64,000 nt of DNA from Rummeliibacillus pycnus (GTDB lineage: Bacteria > Bacillota > Bacilli > Bacillales_A > Planococcaceae), in the NCBI RefSeq assembly GCF_002884495.1, contig NZ_KZ614145.1, positions 1,440,423 through 1,504,422 of the forward strand. Reading direction: 5' to 3'. The notes under the pieces were generated by a model that was not told the DNA's origin, ran no database searches, and was given only the letters and a program-made list of their open reading frames with translations. Made by a program: the position numbers and the translations under genes. Of the stretch, positions 8,391 through 18,800 are shown piece after piece (position 1 is the stretch's first letter; every line of letters begins with the position of its first letter).

Positions 8391-9779
8391 ATGATTAAAC
8401 AATCCATCATTGAAAATGTGTTGGAAGTCGCTCTTTCTACAGGTGGGGATTTTTCAGAAGTATTTATTGAAGATAAATATTCGAATGCACTCGGCCTAGT
8501 TAGTAACAAAATCGAAAATAGTATTTCGGGACGTGATTTTGGAATTGGTATTCGCATTTTTTCAGGTCTTCAAAGTATTTACACCTATACAAATGATTTT
8601 TCTGTAGAAGGATTACTTTTAGCAGCCAAAAAAGCAGCCCTTGCAATACAAGGTGGCGGTACAGGAACCATTCACCCACTAAAAAAAGAATCATTCCACC
8701 CCCTTCACCAAATTAAACAGATGCCACAAACGGTTGAACATAGTAGAAGAGCTGCAATTATGAGAAAGGCAAATGACATTGCTCGAAACTATGATCCACG
8801 TATAAGTCAAGTAAGAGTCCGTTATTTGGACGAAGAACAAAATATCCTGATTGCAAATTCAGAAGGCAAATGTATTGAAGATACACGCGTTCTTAGCCGA
8901 TTAGCGATTCAAACAACTGCAACCGAAGGAAAAGAATTGCAAACTGGATTCTATGGTCCTGGTGCGCATGCTGGATTTGAGTATATTGAAAATTTAGATT
9001 TGAATCACTATGCTGGAGAAGCTGCACGTATAGCGATCAATATGCTTCATGCAGATGAATGTCCAAGTGGAAAATTCCCAGTTATTATCGACAATGAATT
9101 TGGTGGGGTTATTTTCCATGAAGCTTGTGGACACGGTCTTGAAGCAACAGCTGTTGCAAAGAACAATTCTGTATTTGCCAATCGAATTGGCGAAAAAGTT
9201 GCATCAGAAATCGTGACATACATTGATGACGGAACTCTTCCGAACGAATGGGGTTCTCTCAATATCGATGATGAAGGTGAAAAAACACGTAAAAATGTCT
9301 TAATCGAAAATGGTATTTTAAAAGGTTATTTAATTGATAAATTTAATGCACGTCGTATGAATGCTGAACCAACTGGCTCTTCACGCCGACAATCTTATCG
9401 CTTCAGCCCTACTTCACGGATGACGAATACCTATATTGCACCGGGTACCTCTACACCTGAGGAAATTATAGCTGCAACTGAATATGGCCTTTACGCAAAA
9501 TATATGGGCGGCGGGCAAGTCAATCCTGCGACAGGAGATTATAACTTTGCGGTTGCTGAAGCCTATATTGTCAAAAACGGCAAAATAGAACGACCTGTTC
9601 GTGGGGCAACATTGATTGGAAATGGTGCAAAAACATTGCAACTTGTGGACCGTGTTGGTAATAATCTTGCGCATGGCGCTGGCATGTGCGGAGCCCAAAG
9701 TGGCAGTATTCCCGTCAATGTTGGTCAGCCTATGATTCGCGTTAGTGAAATTACAGTTGGTGGGACAAAGGGGGAATAA
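8391..9779 (+). CDS. tldD: Metalloprotease TldD
   Basis: A 462-aa protein of the TldD/PmbA family with the zinc-binding motif HEACGH at residues 243-248, the mark of the catalytic TldD subunit. TldD and TldE/PmbA form a heterodimer that degrades unfolded peptides, as shown for microcin B17 processing and CcdA turnover (family knowledge). I choose ATG 8391 because AAGGAGG is 8 bases upstream; an in-frame start at 8370 lies before that site. The partner gene follows with 3 bases between stop and start, consistent with cotranslation. Confidence 0.92.
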   Translation: MIKQSIIENVLEVALSTGGDFSEVFIEDKYSNALGLVSNKIENSISGRDFGIGIRIFSGLQSIYTYTNDFSVEGLLLAAKKAALAIQGGGTGTIHPLKKESFHPLHQIKQMPQTVEHSRRAAIMRKANDIARNYDPRISQVRVRYLDEEQNILIANSEGKCIEDTRVLSRLAIQTTATEGKELQTGFYGPGAHAGFEYIENLDLNHYAGEAARIAINMLHADECPSGKFPVIIDNEFGGVIFHEACGHGLEATAVAKNNSVFANRIGEKVASEIVTYIDDGTLPNEWGSLNIDDEGEKTRKNVLIENGILKGYLIDKFNARRMNAEPTGSSRRQSYRFSPTSRMTNTYIAPGTSTPEEIIAATEYGLYAKYMGGGQVNPATGDYNFAVAEAYIVKNGKIERPVRGATLIGNGAKTLQLVDRVGNNLAHGAGMCGAQSGSIPVNVGQPMIRVSEITVGGTKGE

Positions 9780-9782
9780 TGA

Positions 9783-11126
9783 ATGAAACGAAAAGAATTC
9801 CAACAACAATTATTGCAGGATGCACTCCATGCTGGTTTCTCAGAAGTTGAACTGTATTATGAACAAAAAGAATCCTTCCAATGTAAGATTTTCGATGGTG
9901 AACTTGATAGCTACGAAACGTCTGAAGATGGAGGTCTTGGATTAAGAGGACTTTATGATGGGAAGATGGGCTATTCTTATACAGAAAAAATGGATGAAGA
10001 TTCCATTTCATTTCTAATTGAAAGTGCAAAAGCAAACGCTGCAATCCTAGATGAAGATGATGATTCGAATATTTTTAAAGGTAGTAAAGATTACCAAAAG
10101 CATTGTTTCTATAGCGAAGAATTAGCAAAAGTTCAAATTCCGGAAAAAATTGAATTACTTCGCTCCATCGAAGAAAAAGTACGTTCCTATGATGAGCGGA
10201 TTGTTACGCTTGATGATTGTATTCTTTATGACTTTTCGACAGAACGCTCACTTGCAAACAGTAAAGGACTTTTTTTATCAGAAAAAAAGAATGGCCTATT
10301 AATCTATATCTCTACTGTAGTAAAAATTGGGGATGAACTGAAAACTGGCAGTTTTATGAAATCTACACGTGACTTTCATTCGTTAAATGCCGATGAAATT
10401 GCCAAAGAAGCTGCAGAAGAAGCATTATCCTATCTAGGAGAAAAATCAATTCCTGCTAGAAAATATCCAATTATTTTAAGACATGATGCTGCAGCATCAT
10501 TACTTGCAACATTTTCTCCTATTTTCTCAGCCGAAAATGCTCAAAAAAACCAATCATTATTAAAAGGAAAAGTGGGCGAAAAAGTTGCAGCAGATCCCTT
10601 CACTTTATTGGACGCCCCATTCCATCCAGATGCTTTAGGAGGGTCCAATTTTGATGGAGAAGGTGTGGCAACAAAAAAACAGGAAATTATTAAAAACGGA
10701 ACACTTGCTACGCTTCTTCATAACCGAAAAACAGCAAAAATTGAAGGCTGCGAATCTACAGGCAATGCATCAAAAACATCATACAAAGGTATACTTACAG
10801 TTGCACCTCAAAATATGTACATTTCTCCAGGAAAAGAGACAAAAGAAGATCTCATTGCTACATTAACAGAAGGAATCTTTGTTACCGAGCTTTCTGGTCT
10901 TCACTCCGGTACAAATACAGTTTCTGGTGATTTCTCAGTTGCAGCCTCAGGATTTCATATAGAAAATGGCAAAATTACATCACCGATCAATCAAATTACA
11001 ATTGCTGGAAACTTCTATGAAGTATTAAATAAAATTGAACGAATCGGCTCAGACCTTCAATTTCGCCAAGGAGGAATTGGTTCCCCCTCTCTTTTGGTAA
11101 AAGAACTTTATGTAACAGTTGACTAA
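9783..11126 (+). CDS. pmbA: TldE/PmbA, non-catalytic partner of TldD
   Basis: A 447-aa TldD/PmbA family protein without the HExxxH motif, as expected for the TldE subunit. Family-like stretches are ARKYPIILRHDAAASLLATF and the C-terminal SGDFSVAASGF..ENG region. It starts 3 bases after the tldD stop; its ribosome binding site (AAGGGGGAAT) lies in the end of tldD. Together the pair forms a peptide-degrading protease; any dedicated substrate peptide is not apparent nearby. A terminator follows. Confidence 0.9.
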   Translation: MKRKEFQQQLLQDALHAGFSEVELYYEQKESFQCKIFDGELDSYETSEDGGLGLRGLYDGKMGYSYTEKMDEDSISFLIESAKANAAILDEDDDSNIFKGSKDYQKHCFYSEELAKVQIPEKIELLRSIEEKVRSYDERIVTLDDCILYDFSTERSLANSKGLFLSEKKNGLLIYISTVVKIGDELKTGSFMKSTRDFHSLNADEIAKEAAEEALSYLGEKSIPARKYPIILRHDAAASLLATFSPIFSAENAQKNQSLLKGKVGEKVAADPFTLLDAPFHPDALGGSNFDGEGVATKKQEIIKNGTLATLLHNRKTAKIEGCESTGNASKTSYKGILTVAPQNMYISPGKETKEDLIATLTEGIFVTELSGLHSGTNTVSGDFSVAASGFHIENGKITSPINQITIAGNFYEVLNKIERIGSDLQFRQGGIGSPSLLVKELYVTVD

Positions 11127-11140
11127 GTAAAATTTATAAA

Positions 11141-11184
11141 ACAAGAGTTGAATCAGCGAATGACTTGATTCAACTCTTGTTTAG
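11141..11184. terminator. Terminator after tldD-pmbA
   Basis: Perfect 15-bp stem ACAAGAGTTGAATCA / TGATTCAACTCTTGT followed by TT. Confidence 0.85.
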
Positions 11185-11204
11185 AGGTTAACTATTCTAA
11201 TCTA

Positions 11205-11549
11205 TTAAAAATAGATGAAAAATACAATACATGCTAAAATACCCATTATTAAAATCATGGATGATTCTCTAATAGAGTCCTTTACTCGCCAATGCGTAAT
11301 CATTCCACCTATAGCCGTAATCCCAAGCACAAATGCTCCGATCATTGCGTAATTAGGGGCCCAATAACCAATGAGTAATAATGCTGCACCAACTATTTCC
11401 ACAATTCCTGTAAACACTCTAAACCATTGAGGTAATCGCCATTTTTCAAAACTTTCAACATGCATTTTAGAACAACCTACCTTACCAATTCCCGCCATTG
11501 CAAAGATGAGTATGAGCATTGCTTGAAAAACATATGCTACGGTTTCCAT
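11205..11549 (-). CDS. DoxX-family membrane protein, copy 1
   Basis: A 114-aa protein with four predicted membrane segments, of the DoxX/DoxX-like family (AGIGKV, LPQWFRVFTGIVEIVGAALLLIGYW). The start is the ATG at 11549, preceded by GAGGAG; an upstream in-frame ATG overlaps that site. A paralogue of exactly the same length is at 56698-57042 and shares the LPQWFRV.TG.VE block. DoxX-like proteins are quinone- or thiol-linked membrane proteins of mostly unknown function. Monocistronic. Confidence 0.82.
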   Translation of the reverse strand: METVAYVFQAMLILIFAMAGIGKVGCSKMHVESFEKWRLPQWFRVFTGIVEIVGAALLLIGYWAPNYAMIGAFVLGITAIGGMITHWRVKDSIRESSMILIMGILACIVFFIYF

Positions 11550-11716
11550 GATTCTCCTCATCCCTTTTTAGATTGATGAATTAAATGGTTTCTACATTCT
11601 ATTCATTGGATTGTTTTTTAATTAACCAATCATACTCAAAAAATTTAATTAGCATTAATTCATTCAGGTAATTTCAATAGAATTCACACAGTGGTACTTA
11701 GTAAAAGTCTTCAGTT

Positions 11717-11992
11717 CTATTTAGTTTTCCCATTCTTAAAAATGCCTAGAAAGATCAATACAATACCAACTATAAATATAATAATAAATCCATAGACCAT
11801 AACTCCAAGCCCTGCAAATCCATCTCCAACGCTTATTCCAACCAGAATTCCAACTAGCCATGATAATAAAGGAGCAATAATCAATATAGTAGTGATTCCC
11901 CAAATTAAATACTTCTTTTTAGTTGATTTGTTAAGGCTTAAGGAAACAGATAATATAATTGCAATCATTAAAACCCCTATTGCAAATGCCAC
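11717..11992 (-). CDS. Small hydrophobic membrane protein
   Basis: A 91-aa protein with three hydrophobic segments and a basic C-terminus (FKNGKTK). The start is GTG at 11990-11992 with GGGAG 9 bases before it. I do not recognise the family. It stands alone between the DoxX gene and the GGDEF-EAL gene on the same strand. Coding status is supported by the length of the open frame, the ribosome binding site and regular spacing of the membrane segments. Confidence 0.6.
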   Translation of the reverse strand: MAFAIGVLMIAIILSVSLSLNKSTKKKYLIWGITTILIIAPLLSWLVGILVGISVGDGFAGLGVMVYGFIIIFIVGIVLIFLGIFKNGKTK

Positions 11993-12143
11993 TTTCTAAC
12001 ACTCCCTTCAAATATGTCCTTCAAACTATTTTTATATATTCACTCTCTAACATCTATAGTATTCTTAAAAATGTATTTTTTCTTAAATGTATCCAACTTC
12101 ATTTTTTAATCCTGCCCGCATGTTGAATAATTTTGAAATACAA

Positions 12144-12187
12144 AAAAACGCACAGTCAATTTCAGTGTGAAATCCCGTGCGTTTTCA
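12144..12187. terminator. Terminator of the GGDEF-EAL gene
   Basis: AAAACGCAC / GTGCGTTTT with a 24-base loop, just downstream of the minus-strand gene. Confidence 0.7.
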
Positions 12188-12230
12188 TTGCAACACTTAT
12201 CCAATTGGTGAAACTTTAAAGAACTTTAAT

Positions 12231-14579
12231 TTATATAATTTTCCTTCTATTTTGAGATGCCATTAACTTTTCAAAATCCTCTACACTTAATGGGCGGCTC
12301 ATCAAATAGCCTTGTAGTTCATCACATTCAATTTCTTGGAGGAATAATTTTTGTGCTTCGGTCTCCACACCTTCTGCGATTACTTTGAAATTTAAGCCTT
12401 TTGCCATCATAACTATCAATTTAACGATTGCTGCATCTTTCTCACTTTTTTCCAATGCATTGATAAATGAACGGTCAATTTTTAGATGATCAATTTGAAA
12501 TTCACTTAAGTATTGTAAGGATGAATAACCCGTTCCAAAGTCATCAATGGCTATTTGGAAGCCCATTTTTTTTAATGTTGAAAGTTGTGCAAGATTCTTA
12601 TCTATTGGCCCCATAGCGATGCTTTCAGTAATTTCTAATTCAATATCATTTGGATTGGCTTTCGTTTCTTCGATAATTTTCGAAACCATCTGTATAAAGT
12701 CATTATGTTTAAATTGTAAGCAAGAAATATTCACAGCAATTCTAAGCTTAGTAAATCCTCTTTCCCTCCAATATACAGATTGTTTACATGCTTCGCGTAA
12801 AACCCGTTCTCCAATTTCCCAAATCAATCCATTCTCTTCAGCCAAAGGGATAAACTTGGAAGGGGGTATTAACTCACCTCCTGCTCTTTCCCAACGCACT
12901 AAAGCTTCTGCACCAATAATCTCATTATTGGTGAGTGAAATTTGGGGTTGGTAATGCAAAATATACTCATTCCGTTCGAGTCCTTTTCTCATAGCATTTT
13001 CTAGTTCCATAATAGGTTCCATACTCATTGCACAAGAATAAATCCTATAATTATTTTTTCCGTTTTCCTTTACCTCGTACATTGCTGTATCTGCTTTTTT
13101 TAAAAGTGTATCCCAATCGTCGCCATTATCAGGGAAAAAGGAAATACCAATACTAGGTGTGATGTGCAGTTCAACTCCGTTAATGTTAAAAGTTTCTCTT
13201 AGCGTTTTTAATAATTTGTCTGCAATTTTTTCCGCATTCTGTAAGTTCGTATTTTCAATTAATAGTGCATATTCGTCTCCACCGAGACGACTCACAACCT
13301 CATTTGGCACACAATTAACCAATCTTTTCCCTACTTGTTCTAAAAGTAAATCTCCATAAGTATGACCAAGACTATCATTAATTTGCTTAAATCGATCTAA
13401 GTCGAGTAAAATAAAAGCTATTCGTTTCTGATCTTCATCATTCGCATCAATTGCCTGTGAAAGTCTTTTCTGAATATATCTACGATTTGGCAAACCTGTT
13501 ACCACGTCATGATACGCTAAATACTCCATTGAATTCACTGTTTCTACTAATTTATCCGTTCTTTCTTTTACTTTTAGTTCAAGTCCTTCATTTAAATTAT
13601 TCAAATCTTTTACTAACTGATCATTCTCTAGTAGCGTAAATATTTGTCTTAAAATCACCAACAATATACAAATTACTAATCCAATAATAACTGTATTGAT
13701 TTTGTACATAGTGATAATAAAATACAATGAAAGTAATAAAACACTCATATAAGGTGTAAAATATTTTGCAAATAAGTTTTCACTATTTTTACCATGTTTT
13801 ACTCTTGGTGCTTTTGCTGAAATTTGAACATGATAAATCCCTGATAATCCAATTAAAAAAATGGATAAAATCCAGAAAGGCTCATTAATACTCCCTACCG
13901 TGTATGAATTCATCACTTTAAGATAATTAAAAATACTATCAGCGATAATTTGACTGGAAAGTCCTGAAATAAGAAGAAAAGTAGTCTTTTTCGAAAAGAT
14001 GGTATTTGATGCATAAGAAAGAATTAAAATACCGACTAAAACACCCAAATCCAATATTGGATAAAGTAATTCAATCATATTAAACTTGATGTACAAATGT
14101 TGCCTTAGCAATGGTTCGATGATGAAAATCCAGCTAAGTGTTATAGCAGCAGACATGGCAATTAACATATCCAGGATGAATTTAACTGTAAATAAATTAC
14201 TTTTTAATTCATTTATTACCACAAGAAGTGCTAAAAAATATAACCCATTCTGCACAATAAAAAACTTTTCTGCAATATTATCGAACTCACCGCTCCGATT
14301 TAGTATAAATTCGTTATAACTCCATATTACAATTCCAATCAGATAGCTTAATACGCCTAATCCAAGAAATAACCAAAAACTTTTAGCAGCGCCTTTATGT
14401 TTTAAAAACGTAGAAATGAGCCATCCAATCGATGCGCAACAAGTAATAATTTGAAAAGTTACTGCTCCCCAATCTAAAAAATTTTGGTTATGTCGGAAAA
14501 TAATATTCCATAGGATGTTCGTTAAAATAAAAATTACTATAAAAGAATATGCAAACCTTTTAGTTCTAAGACTATACAT
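12231..14579 (-). CDS. Membrane GGDEF-EAL protein (cyclic-di-GMP turnover)
   Basis: A 782-aa protein with about ten N-terminal membrane segments (residues 10-330), a short coiled linker, a GGDEF domain (about 350-510) and an EAL domain (about 520-775). The GGDEF signature is GGDEY near residue 431, and no RxxD inhibitory site stands before it. The EAL domain looks intact: EALVRW near 556, ITESIAM, DDFGTGYSSL, KIDRSFI and EGVET. A c-di-GMP phosphodiesterase is thus the safer prediction; the cyclase may be active or a GTP-sensing regulator. The N-terminal membrane array probably senses a signal. A Pel-type operon, a process usually controlled by c-di-GMP, lies 44 kb away. GGAG precedes the ATG. 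Confidence 0.9.
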   Translation of the reverse strand: MYSLRTKRFAYSFIVIFILTNILWNIIFRHNQNFLDWGAVTFQIITCCASIGWLISTFLKHKGAAKSFWLFLGLGVLSYLIGIVIWSYNEFILNRSGEFDNIAEKFFIVQNGLYFLALLVVINELKSNLFTVKFILDMLIAMSAAITLSWIFIIEPLLRQHLYIKFNMIELLYPILDLGVLVGILILSYASNTIFSKKTTFLLISGLSSQIIADSIFNYLKVMNSYTVGSINEPFWILSIFLIGLSGIYHVQISAKAPRVKHGKNSENLFAKYFTPYMSVLLLSLYFIITMYKINTVIIGLVICILLVILRQIFTLLENDQLVKDLNNLNEGLELKVKERTDKLVETVNSMEYLAYHDVVTGLPNRRYIQKRLSQAIDANDEDQKRIAFILLDLDRFKQINDSLGHTYGDLLLEQVGKRLVNCVPNEVVSRLGGDEYALLIENTNLQNAEKIADKLLKTLRETFNINGVELHITPSIGISFFPDNGDDWDTLLKKADTAMYEVKENGKNNYRIYSCAMSMEPIMELENAMRKGLERNEYILHYQPQISLTNNEIIGAEALVRWERAGGELIPPSKFIPLAEENGLIWEIGERVLREACKQSVYWRERGFTKLRIAVNISCLQFKHNDFIQMVSKIIEETKANPNDIELEITESIAMGPIDKNLAQLSTLKKMGFQIAIDDFGTGYSSLQYLSEFQIDHLKIDRSFINALEKSEKDAAIVKLIVMMAKGLNFKVIAEGVETEAQKLFLQEIECDELQGYLMSRPLSVEDFEKLMASQNRRKII

Positions 14580-14630
14580 GATGTTACTCCTATTAATTTA
14601 TTTATATATGTATGTATTTTTAGTCTTGAC

Positions 14631-15161
14631 TTAATCTAATAACCAACTATACTTTTCCCTATTTTGATAGACTTCTCTCGGGTTTACAATTGTAGGAATG
14701 ACATAGTCTCCCTTATAATATATTTTTTCACCAACAGCCTTTATTGGTATTTTATAAACATTCTTTAATGCTTTGTAGAATACTCTTTCAAGTAAAGCTA
14801 CACAATAATTAATGTTATGAGATTCTGCATAATTAATAAACACTGTTAATAATCTTTCCAGATTTTTGCCTCTATATTGTTTTAATATAGCTACCTTATC
14901 AACTTCTACAACTGAGTTTGGGTTATTTTTTAGTGATTCTATTTTGTAAAAAGGATATACCTTATTAATGTTATTAGTTATATCTAGACTATATGGCTTA
15001 AATTCAATGGATCCCACTTTGTGATTTTGTGTATCAGTAATGATATATCGATCTGCTGGAATTTTGTCATTTTCCAACCCATAGCCTTTCTCAAGCCAAC
15101 ATTCCATCCATATTTGATTATAATCATTTAGCAATGCCACAGAATCTACCTTTATGTACAT
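14631..15161 (-). CDS. GNAT-fold acyltransferase-like protein
   Basis: A 176-aa soluble protein with GNAT features: EVDKVAILKQYRGKNLERLL matches the beta4-loop-alpha3 acyl-CoA site (here QYRGKNLE). The C-terminal GDYVIPTIVNPREV resembles the N-acyl amino-acid synthase / autoinducer-synthase-like branch more than ordinary acetyltransferases; that is inference from pattern only. AGGAGG is 8 bases before the ATG. It is downstream of nothing obvious and stands alone, 52 bases upstream of the GGDEF-EAL start on the same strand, so cotranscription is possible. Substrate unknown. Confidence 0.6.
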   Translation of the reverse strand: MYIKVDSVALLNDYNQIWMECWLEKGYGLENDKIPADRYIITDTQNHKVGSIEFKPYSLDITNNINKVYPFYKIESLKNNPNSVVEVDKVAILKQYRGKNLERLLTVFINYAESHNINYCVALLERVFYKALKNVYKIPIKAVGEKIYYKGDYVIPTIVNPREVYQNREKYSWLLD

Positions 15162-15189
15162 AATGTGCTCCTCCTATAAAGTGAAACTT

Positions 15190-15326
15190 TAATCAGTGGG
15201 TTTTTCTTCATCCCCCACTGATTATTAGTTGAACCAATCGGGATTTTATGGACAGATTATCTCCTACCTCACTTCTATGCTTTCGCTGAATTTTGAGGTG
15301 GGAGTATTACTGCCCGTTAATGCGGG
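15190..15326. repeat. Three-hairpin element, possible mobile-element remnant or structured RNA
   Basis: Three successive inverted repeats: TAATCAGTGGG/CCCACTGATTA (15190-15223), CTCCTACCTCA/TGAGGTGGGAG (15261-15304) and CCCG/CGGG (15313-15326) in the phrase GCCCGTTAATGCGGGATAAA. No ORF of a transposase is attached. Subterminal hairpins of this sort occur at ends of IS200/IS605-type elements; the link is inference. The AT-rich DNA from 15327 to 15610 contains no gene I can support. Confidence 0.45.
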
Positions 15327-15610
15327 ATAAAGTAAAAAATCATATTTATACTCTTGTGTTGATATGCACAAAGACTAGTATACCTATAAATCACAATGAA
15401 ATAAAAGTATCATTGATGAAAAAAACGTACATATTTTTTACTGTTTTTTTATTTATTTTCTTATTCATAGCTTGTTTTATTATTATAAATAGGTATTTTG
15501 GATTAAATTTAAACTATTACTTTTTTATCAAAAACTTTTATTGGTAAACGTTCCATAATATCCGAGAGGTTTGATAAAACGATCATCTTTCTTTATCAAC
15601 TATTATTTTT

Positions 15611-15715
15611 ATCCGCGGTATGTGCTGTTCAATCCGCGTTTTCAGGCTATTTATCCACGATTTCCACTCCTCTATCCGCGATATTTTGAATTGTATCGGC
15701 GGTTCATACATTTTA
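15611..15715. repeat. Five-unit array with exact 21-bp period
   Basis: The core ATCCGCG starts at 15611, 15632 and 15674, with one-base variants ATCCACG at 15653 and ATCGGCG at 15695. All five are exactly 21 bases apart while the sequence between cores differs. A further degenerate unit may follow near 15717. Confidence 0.8.
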
Positions 15716-15805
15716 TATCCTAGTTTCCTTCAAATGATGTTCGTTTTTATTGTTTAAATCAAGATATGAAAAAACTGCTACCCATAATGGATAGCAGCTT
15801 TACCC

Positions 15806-18800
15806 TTAATAATAAATTTTCGTATACCAAGCGGGATGACCTTTTGTTGATTGACTTCCATTACTGATATAACGGAAGGACACATTACATGCTTCTAGTT
15901 TTTCCATAAACGGTTGGATTTCTTCGTTTGCAACTACCCAAAGGCTTCCGTCTTGTAATCGATAATCTATGGTTTCAAAACCTAAATCATTTAAGAACTT
16001 GACAATGGAAATTTTGCCATTAATTAATACATTTTGAATTAGTTCTGGTGGGATTTCATTGATCTTCGATACAGAGACTTTTCTCAATTCACTTTTATTT
16101 TGATTGGTATAAATTATTGTTGGATTTTTGGGGATTTCCTTGTTGAGCTTCTTTAAAGCATTTTGATATTCTTCTATAAATTCTATAGTCGTCTTATCTG
16201 TTGTAAATTGATCACTCAGTTTGTTTTCATGAGTAGTTTTAGTAGGTATTTTTTTATTTTGAATTTGAAATTGTATTTTTGGTACTTGCTCATTTTCCAC
16301 ATTCACACTAAAATCGTGAAGTACTTTTGATGTTTCTTCAGTGTCTACAGGTAAAATATTCAAATCCGTTAACTTAGACCATAGTCCTTCCATCGTTTTT
16401 TCTTGATTCCCATAAAAGTCTTTAGCACGAATATGCCAGAATTTCCAACCTGCTAACTCAAGGTTTTCTAAACGTTGTTGATTCTCTTCATATGCTGTTA
16501 GTCCTTGCCACTTTTCTCCGTCGCATTCAACAGCCAAGCGGTCATGAACCCCCTCGATGACAAGGTCAATTGTGTAACCACCTACTTTTACTTTTGGTAT
16601 TACTCGATAATTCTTCGCTAAAATGGCCTTTAACACATCCGCTTCATAAGCTGTTTCACATAAAGTTTCTAAGTTCTCCTTTTGATCTGCTTCCTGCTGT
16701 TGTTGCATTTCAAGTTGTGTAAGATGATCTATAACAACATCATCAAGTTCTACTAATGGCACATGCTGCTGGACAATTTCGTAAAATGAAATGTCACCAT
16801 CGAATAAGGATCTATTTGGAACGTCTTGAATATATCGGTGCATTAATTCAGCGACTGCTTCACGATTGAACCCAATCTTGTCATACTTCGGTTGTTCAGA
16901 ATCCCCTACTACAATTACTTTTTCTCCTCTTAACAAAGTATTGATGGAGAATACATCACAATGATTACTACCGTCCACAATAATGACGTCAAATCTTTCA
17001 CTTGTGACTGAAACGTTTTGTAGCACTTGTTCTATCGGCATCATCCAAACTGGAATAATTGTTTGTGCATTTTGTATCACCTTTTTCTTCGCACGGATGA
17101 ATTTCGGAGCATTCATTCCATTGTTAGTCTTCCATGTAGAGATTACTGATTTTTGTTCTTCTTTTATTCGAGCAAGTTGTGAAGCCCAAGCTGCGTCTCT
17201 TACAATTTCTCTACTATATTTCTTTTGTATACTCAATTCATTAAGAAGCTGTTCTTTCATCATATTACAATCTATATCAGCATTTTCGTTTAACCAAGTT
17301 TCCATTTTCTTCAACACAAATGCTTCTAAATATTGTTCTTTTTCTATTTTTATTTCACCAAAATGACGAGTGAGTTTCTCAACAGTAAGTGGTAGTTTTT
17401 GTTCTAATTGATCTACATATTTTCTCCATTTTTTAATCTTTTGGAACACTTTGTGTAAGTCCCTTAGTTCATTTATTAAAATTTTCCATGCCTCTTCATC
17501 CTTTTCTTGCATTGCGTAGAGGAATTGTTTTGCAATGATATGCATATTTTCTCTATTCGTCACTTCAACTAGTCGATCGATTTCATCTTCATATTTTTCT
17601 TGCCATTTTTCTAATTTCATGTAGTTCAACGTATGCTCTATTTCCATTTTTAATTTATCATAAAATACTAGATCGAAAATTTCCCCATTATCAAGTTGTT
17701 CTTTTTGGAGCTTTAATGATAATTCCTGATATTGTTCTACAAGATCAATAATTTGTATCAAAACATCAATTCTTGCATCTAATAATTGCGGGAAATTTTG
17801 CCATGTAATATCAATTCCCGGAATTCCTATTTCATACATCGTTCCATTATATAATCTCGCTAATTTTGTGATTAAGTTCCTATACTCTAAGTGCTTTTGA
17901 ATAATCACCACATGTTCCAGTTTACTCAGAGGTTTCCCGTTTAAGACAGCTGATTGGAATAAGTATTTGGTTGTTTTACCTTTTCCAACAAAGAATAATT
18001 GACTTGGCTTTTTCCCTGATAATAATCGCTCTCTTGCAATCATCAAATCTAACTGAATCTCACTATTTAGTTTTTTAGGCAAAGTAATTTTGTGTTGAAT
18101 TAAATCATCATATAAAGCTAATGCTTTTTCATTATTTTGCTTTAACTCATCAAGTAGTTGAATCCAGCCCTCTTTTCGTTTCTCATTTGATAGTAGGTCT
18201 TCAATAAATTTAGTAAACGTTTCATCCTCAATCAGATGATGTTTTTCAGCTATTTCTTCTATTAATGCTTTCATAATAAGTAGTGAAGATTTTTTTTCAG
18301 GTATGCGATTAATTGGTAATATATACTGCACGTCGATTTCATCATGTAATTTTCTCTCTTCTTCAAGAAGGGCCTTAAAGGTGGATTCATGTACAATATC
18401 TTCATTCAGTTTAGGTAGTGTTGCATTTATGATCGCAGCATCTTCTTTTTGGAAAGAATTTTGTAAAGTACAGAATTCTAGCCACTCCTCATCTGTTAGA
18501 GGAAATTTCATAATTAACGGAAGCTCATCTTCAATCCAATGATAATTGACGTTGGTTTCTGCTAGTCGCTTAGCTACATCGAATTTGAAGAGTCGCTGAT
18601 TTTCATACGAGATTGGTGTACCTTCTGATTGGGCATACTGTTGCAAATGATTTCTATAGCTTTCTTCACTATTTAAACTTTGCTTGAGTAATTGCTGATT
18701 CTGTTCAATATTTGCTTGTAATTGTTGAACATCTACCGAATCTAACTTGTCACGAATCGCATGGATACTTTTCTCTAGTTCACGAACTGTCTTCGTATCA

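Noticed and set aside
15293-15547. 84-codon open frame with a hydrophobic C-terminal part
   Set aside because: It begins inside the hairpin element, lacks a ribosome binding site and its internal ATG also has none; AT-rich DNA easily gives Phe/Ile-rich frames.
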